From the NCBI GenBank assembly GCA_944391275.1, contig CALXSZ010000083.1:1-19435 (forward strand): a stretch of DNA of 19,435 nt, read 5' to 3'. Source of the DNA: an uncultured Syntrophomonadaceae bacterium (GTDB lineage Bacteria > Bacillota > Syntrophomonadia > Syntrophomonadales > Syntrophomonadaceae). Below are positions 14,425-19,435 of this stretch, in pieces; within the stretch, counting starts at the first letter, position 1; each line of letters begins with the position of its first letter. Under the pieces are notes generated by a model. It was not told where the DNA came from, ran no database searches, and worked only from the letters and a program-made list of their open reading frames with translations. The position numbers and the translations under genes are program-made.

Positions 14425-15711
14425 TTACGCCTTCGCTTCGTTTTCGTCAGCCGGGCATTCATCCGGATACAACGGATATTTCCGGCACAAATCAGCCACC
14501 GTCCAACGGGCTTTTTCGGCTATGGTTTCGTCTGTAGGGGAACTGAGGACTTCGGCGATGGTTTGTCCCACGACCTCCATATCCGCTTCGACCAATCCCC
14601 GGGTCGTAAGCGCGGGGGTTCCCAACCGAATCCCACTGGTTATAGTCGGTTTTTCCGGGTCAAAGGGAATCCCATTTTTGTTGCAGGTAATATTAACGGA
14701 TTCCAATAATGCTTCCGCCGTTTTTCCGGTTAGGGATTTCGGACGAAGGTCTACTAACATGAGATGGTTGTCCGTGCCGCCCGACACCAAACGCAAGCCG
14801 TGCGCCGTTAATGTATCGGCCAGGACCGCAGCGTTTTTAAGGATCTGTCGTTGGTAAATTTTAAAGGCCGGTTGCAGCGCTTCCTGAAGACAGACGGCTT
14901 TGGCGGCGATAACGTGCATCAAAGGACCGCCTTGCGTACCGGGAAAAATGGCCTTATCAATCTTAGCGCCTAATTCTTCTTTACACAAAATCATTCCGCC
15001 GCGCGGACCCCGTAAAGTTTTGTGCGTGGTGGTCGTGACAACGTCGGCATAAGGAACGGGACTCGGGTGCTCTCCCGTTGCGACTAAGCCGGCGATATGG
15101 GCCATGTCCACCATAAGCAAAGCTCCCACGGAATCGGCGACTTCACGGAATTTGGCAAAATCAATGATCCGCGGGTACGCGCTGGCCCCGGCGACAATCA
15201 AAACCGGTTTCTCCCGCTCGGCAATTTTGGCTAATTCGTCATAATTAATTCGTTCGGTTTCCGGATCGACGCCATATTCGGCAAATTGAAAATATTTCCC
15301 GGACAAATTTGCTTTACTGCCGTGCGTTAAATGGCCTCCATGACTTAAGTTCATTCCCAGAACTTTATCTCCCGGCTTTAATAGGGCGAAATAAACGGCG
15401 GTATTCGCTTGCGCGCCGGAATGCGGCTGGACGTTGACATGCTCCGCGCCAAAAAGCTTTTTTGCGCGCGTGATGGCTATAGTTTCGACCATATCCACAA
15501 ATTCGCATCCGCCGTAGTAGCGTTTTCCCGGATATCCTTCCGCGTATTTATTGGTTAAAACCGAACCTTGCGCGGCCATGACAGCCTGCGAAACGAAATT
15601 TTCCGAAGCGATCAGTTCCAATTTGTTATTTTGTCGGCGGAGTTCTTTTTCGATCACGTCGGCCAGTTCGGGATCGGTCAGCCATAAGTATTCCTTCGCT
15701 GTATGCATCAT
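14425..15711 (-). CDS. glyA: Serine hydroxymethyltransferase
   Basis: PLP enzyme converting serine and tetrahydrofolate to glycine and methylene-tetrahydrofolate, the one-carbon donor for thymidylate and purine synthesis. The PLP lysine is in TTTTHKTLRGPRGG (K231). LIASENFVS, LTNKYAEGYPGKRYYGGCEFVD and VNVQPHSGAQAN are clear family signatures. The open frame starts at 15771, but AAAGGA lies about 11 nt before the ATG at 15709-15711, giving 428 residues; the adjacent ATG at 15706-15708 is equally possible. The family length is about 412. Its product serves the same pathway as the neighbouring dCMP deaminase (dUMP methylation). The order rpiB-glyA-comEB is a familiar one in spore-forming Bacillota. 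Confidence 0.97.
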   Translation of the reverse strand: MMHTAKEYLWLTDPELADVIEKELRRQNNKLELIASENFVSQAVMAAQGSVLTNKYAEGYPGKRYYGGCEFVDMVETIAITRAKKLFGAEHVNVQPHSGAQANTAVYFALLKPGDKVLGMNLSHGGHLTHGSKANLSGKYFQFAEYGVDPETERINYDELAKIAEREKPVLIVAGASAYPRIIDFAKFREVADSVGALLMVDMAHIAGLVATGEHPSPVPYADVVTTTTHKTLRGPRGGMILCKEELGAKIDKAIFPGTQGGPLMHVIAAKAVCLQEALQPAFKIYQRQILKNAAVLADTLTAHGLRLVSGGTDNHLMLVDLRPKSLTGKTAEALLESVNITCNKNGIPFDPEKPTITSGIRLGTPALTTRGLVEADMEVVGQTIAEVLSSPTDETIAEKARWTVADLCRKYPLYPDECPADENEAKA

Positions 15712-15751
15712 TTTTTCAAAAATCCTTTCTTTCCTGTATTCCGACCGTCGT

Positions 15752-16225
15752 TCAGACGGATTCGTTTTCATCGATCTGCGGATGGTTCTCCAGTTCCATT
15801 AACTTTTTCACCCGGCGTTCATGTCGGCCTCCGGCAAAAGCGGTTTCCAGAAAGCGCAGCGTAATTTTTCGCGCTTGCTCCGGGCTTAAGACGCGAGCGC
15901 CCATGGCTAATACATTGGCGTTATTGTGTTCCCGACACATTTGTGCGGTAAATTCATCGTGGCAAAGCGCCGCTCGGATTCCGTTCATTTTATTGGCGGC
16001 AATGGATACGCCGATTCCCGTGCCGCAGAGGATGATTCCCGGAATCTTTCGCGTTAAAACTTCTTTGGCAAAAGGACGTGCCAGATCCGGATAATCCATG
16101 GATTCAGGAGAATCGGTTCCCACGTCAATCACGGAATAGCCTTTTTCTTCCAACATCGCGTGCAGGACATTTTTTAAATCCAATCCGGCATGGTCGCAAG
16201 CTAAAACAATCGCTTTTTTCTCCAT
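15752..16225 (-). CDS. rpiB: Ribose-5-phosphate isomerase B
   Basis: Interconverts ribose 5-phosphate and ribulose 5-phosphate in the pentose phosphate pathway. Motifs: IVLACDHAGLDLK near the N terminus, the catalytic cysteine in GIILCGTGIGVSIAANK (C67) and the ring-opening histidine in CREHNNANVLAMGARV (H100). Two starts have ribosome sites. ATG 16225 (GAGG 6 nt upstream) gives MEKKAIVLACDHAG, the normal family N terminus and 157 residues. ATG 16252 (GGAGG 9 nt upstream, the stronger site) adds nine residues. I list the shorter form, but the longer one may be used. First gene of the rpiB-glyA-comEB group; the gap to glyA is 40 nt. Confidence 0.95.
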   Translation of the reverse strand: MEKKAIVLACDHAGLDLKNVLHAMLEEKGYSVIDVGTDSPESMDYPDLARPFAKEVLTRKIPGIILCGTGIGVSIAANKMNGIRAALCHDEFTAQMCREHNNANVLAMGARVLSPEQARKITLRFLETAFAGGRHERRVKKLMELENHPQIDENESV

Positions 16226-16289
16226 GTTCGACCTCGTTTCTGTTGATTTCATTATAAATTTCCTCCATCTGGAGAAACTAATACAATCC

Positions 16290-16318
16290 ATTATAAAGGA
16301 TTCCGAAGACCTTCACAA
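16290..16318 (-). promoter_or_regulatory. Sigma-A promoter of the rpiB-glyA-comEB operon
   Basis: On the minus strand TTGTGA (16318-16313), a 17-nt spacer and a consensus TATAAT (16295-16290), about 65 nt upstream of the shorter rpiB start. An imperfect palindrome ATTCTTTCGAAAGAgAAT (16324-16341) lies just upstream of the -35 and may be an operator. Confidence 0.8.
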
Positions 16319-16368
16319 GCAAAGATTCTTTCGAAAGAGAATAATTTGTCATTTGCTGCGAGAATAAA

Positions 16369-16398
16369 GAAGATAAAAAAAGATAAAAGAAGATAAAA
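16369..16398. repeat. 10-bp tandem repeat, three copies
   Basis: GAAGATAAAA, AAAGATAAAA and GAAGATAAAA lie end to end upstream of yaaL, purine-rich on the plus strand. Confidence 0.85.
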
Positions 16399-16470
16399 GA
16401 AGGCATGAACGGCTGTCTTTTTCCATAGGATGAAAATAGGAAACGGTGCGTGAATCGAGGAGGATCAAAC

Positions 16471-16755
16471 ATGAATGGGAAACAGAAGTGGACGGGAGTT
16501 CAAATGTTTCTACAAGGGCTACAGACAAGCGAATTTTTTTATCAACCAGAGAATTCCGCCGCCATCCGCGACGTTATGCGCGAATGGCAACAGGCCTATG
16601 CACTGTGGCAAATGGTGTGCGATCCGGATTTAATTGACGCAGCTATTTTCCGTATTAACGCCGCGGAAAAACAGTACGTTTACCTCAAGAAACAGGAAGA
16701 AAAACGGCAGGAGGAACAAGCCGCGCAACAGTCGGTCCGCCCGGAAGAAAAATAA
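16471..16755 (+). CDS. yaaL: YaaL-like DUF2508 family protein
   Basis: A 94-residue protein with the DUF2508 pattern: WQQAYALWQMVCDPDLIDAA (39-58), then IFRINAAEKQYVYLKKQEE, and a charged glutamine/glutamate-rich C-terminal helix. No membrane segment is seen. The function is not known; the family commonly sits immediately upstream of bofA, as here. The open frame begins at 16450, but GGAGG lies 7 nt before ATG 16471, which fixes the start. CATAGGAT at 16424-16431 resembles a sigma-E -10, but I see no convincing -35. recR, which often precedes this gene, is absent: the upstream neighbour is the divergent rpiB operon. Confidence 0.85.
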   Translation: MNGKQKWTGVQMFLQGLQTSEFFYQPENSAAIRDVMREWQQAYALWQMVCDPDLIDAAIFRINAAEKQYVYLKKQEEKRQEEQAAQQSVRPEEK

Positions 16756-16818
16756 GTCCTTCGGTTCCAGAGAAAGAGTGGATATAGGAGCGGATATAAA
16801 GAAAGGAGAAGACGTAAA

Positions 16819-17082
16819 ATGATTATTGCCGCATCGCTTTTTATTTTGCTGGCAGTCGTTTTGTTCTTAGGGGAAGTAGCGGCAAAACCGATCAAATTGT
16901 TATGGAAAATCCTTTTAAATTCCGCCTTAGGACTCCTTTTATTAGGGTTGTTCAATTATACCGCCGGCGTCATGGGTTGGCTGTCGCTGCCCATTAATCT
17001 TATGACGGTTCTCATTGCCGGATTTTTGGGCGTCCCGGGCATGATCCTTCTCTTGGTATTCCGTCTGCTTTTATTCTATTGA
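16819..17082 (+). CDS. bofA: BofA-family inhibitor of pro-sigma-K processing
   Basis: Small integral membrane protein (87 aa). In Bacillus BofA holds the SpoIVFB intramembrane protease inactive with SpoIVFA in the outer forespore membrane until the SpoIVB signal arrives. Visible: an N-terminal hydrophobic helix (about 2-20), the family core KPIKLLWKILLNSALGLLLL (23-42), a loop with PINLMTVLIAGFLGVPG (58-74) and a last hydrophobic segment to the end. Length matches the family. ATG 16819 has AAAGGAG 10 nt upstream. It follows yaaL by 63 nt and is probably cotranscribed. Whether the full SpoIVFA/SpoIVFB checkpoint exists in this organism cannot be told from the window. Confidence 0.9.
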   Translation: MIIAASLFILLAVVLFLGEVAAKPIKLLWKILLNSALGLLLLGLFNYTAGVMGWLSLPINLMTVLIAGFLGVPGMILLLVFRLLLFY

Positions 17083-17230
17083 CTATTGACCGGGAAAAAG
17101 CGGGTTTGAGTGAGAGGGGGCAAGAGAAAATTGTTCTTCGCGATAGGGCGTAGCGGTTGCTTATGATTTCTGAAAAAATTGAGTATGGCGCAGGAAAAGA
17201 AGGAAAGAAGAAAAAAAGAAAAGAAGAAAA

Positions 17231-17262
17231 GAAGGAAAGAAGGAAAGAAGGAAAGAAGGAAA
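17231..17262. repeat. 8-bp microsatellite, four perfect copies
   Basis: (GAAGGAAA)x4, embedded in a longer A/G-only tract starting near 17193. It is not inside a recognised gene, so copy-number change would not shift a reading frame here. Confidence 0.92.
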
Positions 17263-17360
17263 ACTTTTTTAACAGCGTAAAGCAAGAAATATGAATGAAA
17301 ACATGGCAAAAACATCATCAAACCTATATCACAGGGATTAAACAAACGAAAAGAGATACG

Positions 17361-17690
17361 TTATAACGGAGGTCCTCGAGAAACGGCCGCCGTTTTTGCT
17401 TTTTCTGAATCCAAAAACGCGTGGAAGAATCCGTTCCGCTTGGCCCGTTTTTTCAAAACGATCAACAGGTGGCCTGGATACAACTCGGATACTTTTCGAG
17501 CCGCACGCCAGGCGTTGGCAAAAAGCGTTCTGGTCGGGTCGGTTGGTGACGGTCTGCCCAAATAAGGGCTAAAGATCAAGACGACGGACAAACGTAAAAA
17601 GCGGTGCGAAAAAGTCTGGGCAAACCCCGGGGAAAGAACGCTGGAAAGGGAAAAATGAGAGCGAATTTTAAGAGGAATTTTATTTTCCAA
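17361..17690 (-). CDS. Doubtful open frame (109 codons), possibly a gene remnant
   Basis: I do not recognise it. It is the only long frame in an otherwise gene-less 785-nt spacer. The C-terminal two thirds (FANAWRAARKVSELYPGHLL, then IVLKKRAKRNGFFHAFLD) look protein-like and use codons common in neighbouring genes. Against it: the start would be TTG without a ribosome site, two plus-strand frames are also open across the same GC-rich block, and a plus-strand terminator-like hairpin overlaps its 3' end. It may be a decayed gene or chance. Confidence 0.2.
   Translation of the reverse strand: MENKIPLKIRSHFSLSSVLSPGFAQTFSHRFLRLSVVLIFSPYLGRPSPTDPTRTLFANAWRAARKVSELYPGHLLIVLKKRAKRNGFFHAFLDSEKAKTAAVSRGPPL
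17381..17397 (+). terminator. Possible terminator downstream of yaaL-bofA
   Basis: AAACGG (17381-17386) pairs with CCGTTT (17390-17395) around CCG, followed by TTGCTTTTT. It is 300 nt beyond bofA, but no nearer plus-strand terminator was seen. Confidence 0.5.
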
Positions 17691-17773
17691 TGGGATTGAA
17701 TGATTTTTCCGTTTTTAAAATGAAAAACAAAGTCGGTTTTTTCGTAAATTTCTTACAAGTTTTTATAGGGGTG

Positions 17774-17841
17774 AGCCGAGAAGCCGGTTGGATGCAAAGC
17801 GCATAAAGCTGTTTCGGAAAAGAATGGCCTTTTCCTTGGCT
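17774..17841 (+). ncRNA. Possible three-stem RNA element (unassigned)
   Basis: AGCCGAG (17774-17780) can pair with CTTGGCT (17835-17841) with one G-U. Inside are ATGC/GCAT (17792-17795/17801-17804) and GGAAAAG/CTTTTCC (17816-17822/17829-17835). The last stem would stack on the outer one and competes with it for C17835. It does not match a riboswitch class I can name, and no T-run follows. Pairing by chance is quite possible. Confidence 0.25.
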
Positions 17842-17867
17842 AGTCCTTTGAGAGAGGGTGAAATGCC

Positions 17868-17963
17868 ATGAAGAAATTTATGTCCAAAAACTTGACAATT
17901 AAAGAGAAAAATTTTACAATAATGTCAATAAAGATGACAAAATTAAAGGAGGGATTTGTATGA
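17868..17963 (+). CDS. Possible 31-residue peptide overlapping the next gene (ATGA)
   Basis: ATG 17868 is preceded by GAGAGAGGG at usable spacing. The frame (MKKFMSKNLTIKEKNFTIMS, then a lysine-rich end) stops at TGA 17961-17963, which overlaps the ATG of the 71-residue gene as ATGA. That suggests coupling, but the frame is very AT-rich and the promoter at 17892-17920 lies inside it, so it may be chance. Confidence 0.25.
   Translation: MKKFMSKNLTIKEKNFTIMSIKMTKLKEGFV
17892..17928 (+). promoter_or_regulatory. Strong sigma-A promoter with overlapping inverted repeat
   Basis: Consensus TTGACA (17892-17897), 17-nt spacer, TACAAT (17915-17920). TTGACA and TGTCAA (17923-17928) are inverted repeats bracketing the promoter and could be operator half-sites. 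It would give a leader of about 30 nt to the start at 17960. Confidence 0.85.
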
Positions 17964-18175
17964 CAGAAGTATGGAATCTAGTGGAAATGAGTTTCCCGGA
18001 AAGGGCGGCCAAAGCGTTTGATTTGATTCAAGATGTAGCGGATTTTGTTGCTTTCGATGAATTGACGTGCGAAGCCGTCTTACAGGTGCAGGGGAAAATT
18101 GAGGAAATGGTGTGGAATTTATATGAAGATGCCCATTATTACGACTCGTATGGACATGGCTCCTTTTATTCGTAA
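17960..18175 (+). CDS. Small acidic protein of unknown function (71 aa)
   Basis: I do not recognise this protein. It has AAAGGAGG 7 nt before ATG 17960 and a near-consensus sigma-A promoter 40 nt upstream, so it is very likely expressed. The sequence is acidic and mostly helical in appearance (FPERAAKAFDLIQDVADFVAFDEL, abbreviated here, then VLQVQGKIEEMVWNLYEDA), with no signal peptide or membrane span. It ends in a tyrosine/glycine/serine-rich tail (HYYDSYGHGSFYS). It contains a single cysteine. It lies between sporulation genes and a phage-type terminase small subunit, which hints at either a sporulation-associated small protein or a phage remnant; neither is shown. Confidence 0.75.
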   Translation: MTEVWNLVEMSFPERAAKAFDLIQDVADFVAFDELTCEAVLQVQGKIEEMVWNLYEDAHYYDSYGHGSFYS

Positions 18176-18234
18176 AAATTTTAGGAGCAAAGAGAAGATG
18201 GAGAAAAACAACCCGCAAAAACAACCATTTTTTT

Positions 18235-18299
18235 GGATAAACATCCTACCCCGTTCCGGGGAAATACCACGTATTTTTTGAATAAAACGTTGTTTATCC
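18235..18299. other. Nested inverted repeat (possible three-way junction)
   Basis: GGATAAACA (18235-18243) and TGTTTATCC (18291-18299) are exact 9-bp complements. Between them CCCCG/CGGGG (18249-18253/18257-18261) and AAATAC/GTATTT form two further hairpins, the second followed by TTT. It is located between the 71-residue gene and the terminase gene, so it could be a 3' end structure, a small RNA or a protein-binding site. Confidence 0.45.
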
Positions 18300-18359
18300 G
18301 TCGTGCAAAGAGGGAAAAAACTTTAGGGACATGCGTTAAAATAGGAAGGGTGGAAGAAT

Positions 18360-18851
18360 ATGAGTATATTGTCGTCAAATAGTTCGCTTTACAAACAACA
18401 ACAATTTGCAATCGAATACGTAAAAGATCAAAATCAAACGCAAGCCGCGATTCGCGCGGGGTACGCTCGCAAAGGCGCCGCGGCTTCGGGAAGAAGACTG
18501 ATGGAGAATCCAAAAGTGAAGCGTCAGATCCAACAATTGATGGAAGAAAAAGAAAAAGCCGAAAAGCAATTGGTGTTTCCGCATCTGGAATATCAGGAAG
18601 TATTGGATTTTTTGACCGTTGTTTTGCGCGGAGGCCAAGGACAAGCGCGGTATTCCCTAGCATCTGAAAAAAATATGGATGAAAGCGAGGCCTTTCTTCA
18701 CGAGCGGATGCGTGCGGCTGAACTTTTGGGAAGATATTTTCACTTATTCGATGAAGATAAACCGGCGCGGGAGCGTACTTTTGGTATGACTGATTTTGAA
18801 AAGATCCAACCGTCCCAGATGGAACAAGTCGTGAATAAACCGGTTTCGTAG
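18360..18851 (+). CDS. Phage terminase small subunit-like protein (orphan)
   Basis: Resembles the Terminase_2/XtmA-type small subunit, which recognises phage DNA for packaging. The N-terminal helix-turn-helix region reads LYKQQQFAIEYVKDQNQTQA, then AIRAGYARKGAAASGRRLME (31-50), closely following the family pattern. A charged helix follows (about 50-70), then a C-terminal part with RMRAAELLGRYFHLFDEDK. Length 163 aa is normal. ATG 18360 has GGAAGGG 8-12 nt upstream. No terminase large subunit, portal or other phage gene follows: the next 580 nt hold one doubtful frame and then carD on the other strand. It is thus an isolated gene, a prophage remnant or a co-opted DNA-binding protein. Confidence 0.8.
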   Translation: MSILSSNSSLYKQQQFAIEYVKDQNQTQAAIRAGYARKGAAASGRRLMENPKVKRQIQQLMEEKEKAEKQLVFPHLEYQEVLDFLTVVLRGGQGQARYSLASEKNMDESEAFLHERMRAAELLGRYFHLFDEDKPARERTFGMTDFEKIQPSQMEQVVNKPVS

Positions 18852-18898
18852 AAAGATGAAAGAAAAACGAATCTATGTTCCAAGGCTAAACGGTTTTA

Positions 18899-19102
18899 TT
18901 GCAGAATAAGAAAGCTGAAAAAAGAAACTCGGCGAGGAGCATAGGTTCGTTTGACCGAATACGGGCTGTACATCGTACGCGCATTTTACATATAAAAGAC
19001 TATAGGAAAGATTCTTTACGGGAATATAGGGAGGACCCGCAGGAATTTTCGCAGGAGGTCGATCGGATTTTGGGGAGTTGGCAGAAGGTCCGAACAGAAT
19101 AG
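18899..19102 (+). CDS. Doubtful small open frame (67 codons)
   Basis: I do not recognise it. It would start at TTG 18899 with only a distant AAGG upstream. The second half (DYRKDSLREYREDPQEFSQE, then VDRILGSWQ) is charged and could be helical. Its last 18 nt, including the stop, are duplicated in tandem just downstream. It follows the terminase-like gene by 47 nt and may be a remnant of the same element. Confidence 0.3.
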   Translation: MQNKKAEKRNSARSIGSFDRIRAVHRTRILHIKDYRKDSLREYREDPQEFSQEVDRILGSWQKVRTE

Positions 19103-19120
19103 AAGATCCGAACAGAATAG
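19085..19120. repeat. 18-bp tandem duplication
   Basis: AAGGTCCGAACAGAATAG (19085-19102) is followed directly by AAGATCCGAACAGAATAG (19103-19120), one mismatch in 18. It begins inside the doubtful frame and carries a TAG in each copy. Confidence 0.92.
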
Positions 19121-19179
19121 ATCGTTTACGCGGTCCACAATCAGGTTTTTATACGTGAAGCTTGGGCGGAAGGACAACT

Positions 19180-19435
19180 TTATCGTGAATGCGCCGGATA
19201 GGGTTTTTCCATCAGAAGCAAAAACTTTTCTTTCACGGTATCCCAATCTTGATTGAGTACTAAAGCGATCTCTCCATAAAACAGTTTCTCAGCTAAATTC
19301 AGTAATTCCCGATCCCGCCGGGGCAATGTTCGCTGCTCTTCTGTTTTTTCTTTTTGCTTTTGGTACAGGCAAACGATCAAACGCGCCCAATCCGTTACTT
19401 TGCCGGAGGAGAGAAGGTGTGTGTAGCATTCGTTT
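19180..19435 (-). CDS. CarD/CdnL-family transcription regulator (partial, C-terminal 84 residues)
   Basis: The C-terminal part of a CarD/CdnL/TRCF-type protein, which binds RNA polymerase and stabilises the open promoter complex. The frame is open to the right edge, so the N-terminal polymerase-interaction domain lies outside. What is seen fits the helical DNA-binding domain: GKVTDWARLIVCLYQKQKEK (11-30), then LPRRDRELLNLAEKLFYGEI (37-56) and ALVLNQDWDTVKEKF, matching the usual 'evvRdLy.r..e k.Ls..e..mL..A..lL..ElalV' pattern. A short PYPAHSR tail ends it. Other short helical regulators are possible, since the diagnostic N-terminal domain is missing. It converges on the terminase-like gene. 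Confidence 0.65.
   Translation of the reverse strand, partial: NECYTHLLSSGKVTDWARLIVCLYQKQKEKTEEQRTLPRRDRELLNLAEKLFYGEIALVLNQDWDTVKEKFLLLMEKPYPAHSR

Larger units (their letters stand above)
17083..17867. other. Long spacer after bofA with repeats and hairpins, no firm gene
   Basis: 785 nt. Contents: TATTGAC doublet just after bofA; a purine-only low-complexity stretch from about 17193 to 17262 with an 8-bp repeat; a plus-strand terminator at 17381-17397; a visibly more GC-rich block (about 17380-17640) open in several frames; and a possible folded element at 17774-17841. I find no tRNA, no known riboswitch signature and no transposase. Confidence 0.6.
18852..19179. other. Terminase-carD convergent spacer with an inverted repeat
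   Basis: A 328-nt stretch. AAACGAATCTATG (18865-18877) and CATAGGTTCGTTT (18940-18952) are complementary in 13 positions counting one G-U, separated by 62 nt. It contains one weak open frame (18899-19102) and an 18-bp tandem duplication. No clear terminator between the converging genes was seen. Confidence 0.55.

Noticed and set aside
17076..17345. 89-codon minus-strand frame rich in F, L and S.
   Set aside because: It is the complement of the purine-only tract (poly-F/L/S), a composition artefact.
18198..18281. 27-codon frame with AGGAG about 10 nt upstream, between the 71-residue gene and the terminase gene.
   Set aside because: It runs through the nested hairpin at 18235-18299 and has no protein-like character; the structure explains the sequence better.
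1..19435. CRISPR arrays, transposases, toxin-antitoxin, defence or biosynthetic clusters.
   Set aside because: None seen: no regularly spaced repeats, no DDE or integrase motifs, and no recognisable toxin or antitoxin pair. The 71-residue gene and its neighbours do not fit such a pair.

Overview
The window looks like chromosomal DNA of an endospore-forming member of the Bacillota, probably of the Clostridia or Negativicutes type. The evidence is SpoIIR, a YaaL (DUF2508)-BofA pair, a CtsR-type operator in front of clpB, Gram-positive style Shine-Dalgarno sites, frequent TTG starts and moderate GC. The taxon is inferred from gene content only. No rRNA, tRNA, CRISPR array or insertion sequence was recognised.

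Layout. Positions 1-8944 read leftward. A partial DNA polymerase III delta' gene (holB) sits at the left edge, followed by an unassigned radical SAM protein and a LysM/M23 cell-wall endopeptidase. Then come rho, class II fructose-1,6-bisphosphatase (glpX), a FSA-type small transaldolase, an alanine racemase-family protein and a FemAB/FemX-type peptidyltransferase. The fsa-glpX pair (25 nt gap) is carbon metabolism; alr, femAB and the M23 protein concern peptidoglycan. Positions 8945-9223 are a divergent regulatory region with a sigma-F-like promoter for spoIIR. spoIIR (9224-9811) and clpB (10118-12730) read rightward. clpB has a sigma-A promoter (TTGACT-17-TATAAT) overlapping a CtsR heptad repeat.

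From 12875 to 16225 genes read leftward again in two groups: mazG-like plus a double zinc-ribbon protein, and rpiB-glyA-comEB. The second group has its own promoter, a nearly abutting glyA/comEB junction and a terminator that overlaps the comEB stop codon. From 16471 to 18851 genes read rightward: yaaL-bofA (sporulation), a 785-nt stretch rich in repeats and short hairpins, an unrecognised 71-residue protein with a near-consensus promoter, and an isolated phage-type terminase small subunit. The right edge holds the C-terminal end of a CarD/CdnL-family transcription regulator on the minus strand.

Most of the window is core physiology. The least ordinary part is 17.1-19.1 kb. It holds short tandem repeats, a possible three-stem element, a small promoter-proximal protein of unknown function and a terminase small subunit with no terminase large subunit in view. 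A second notable stretch is the 380-nt femAB-alr spacer, where one arm can form two mutually exclusive stems, one of them followed by a U-run. I did not find a convincing complete novel system; the candidates are listed with their weaknesses.
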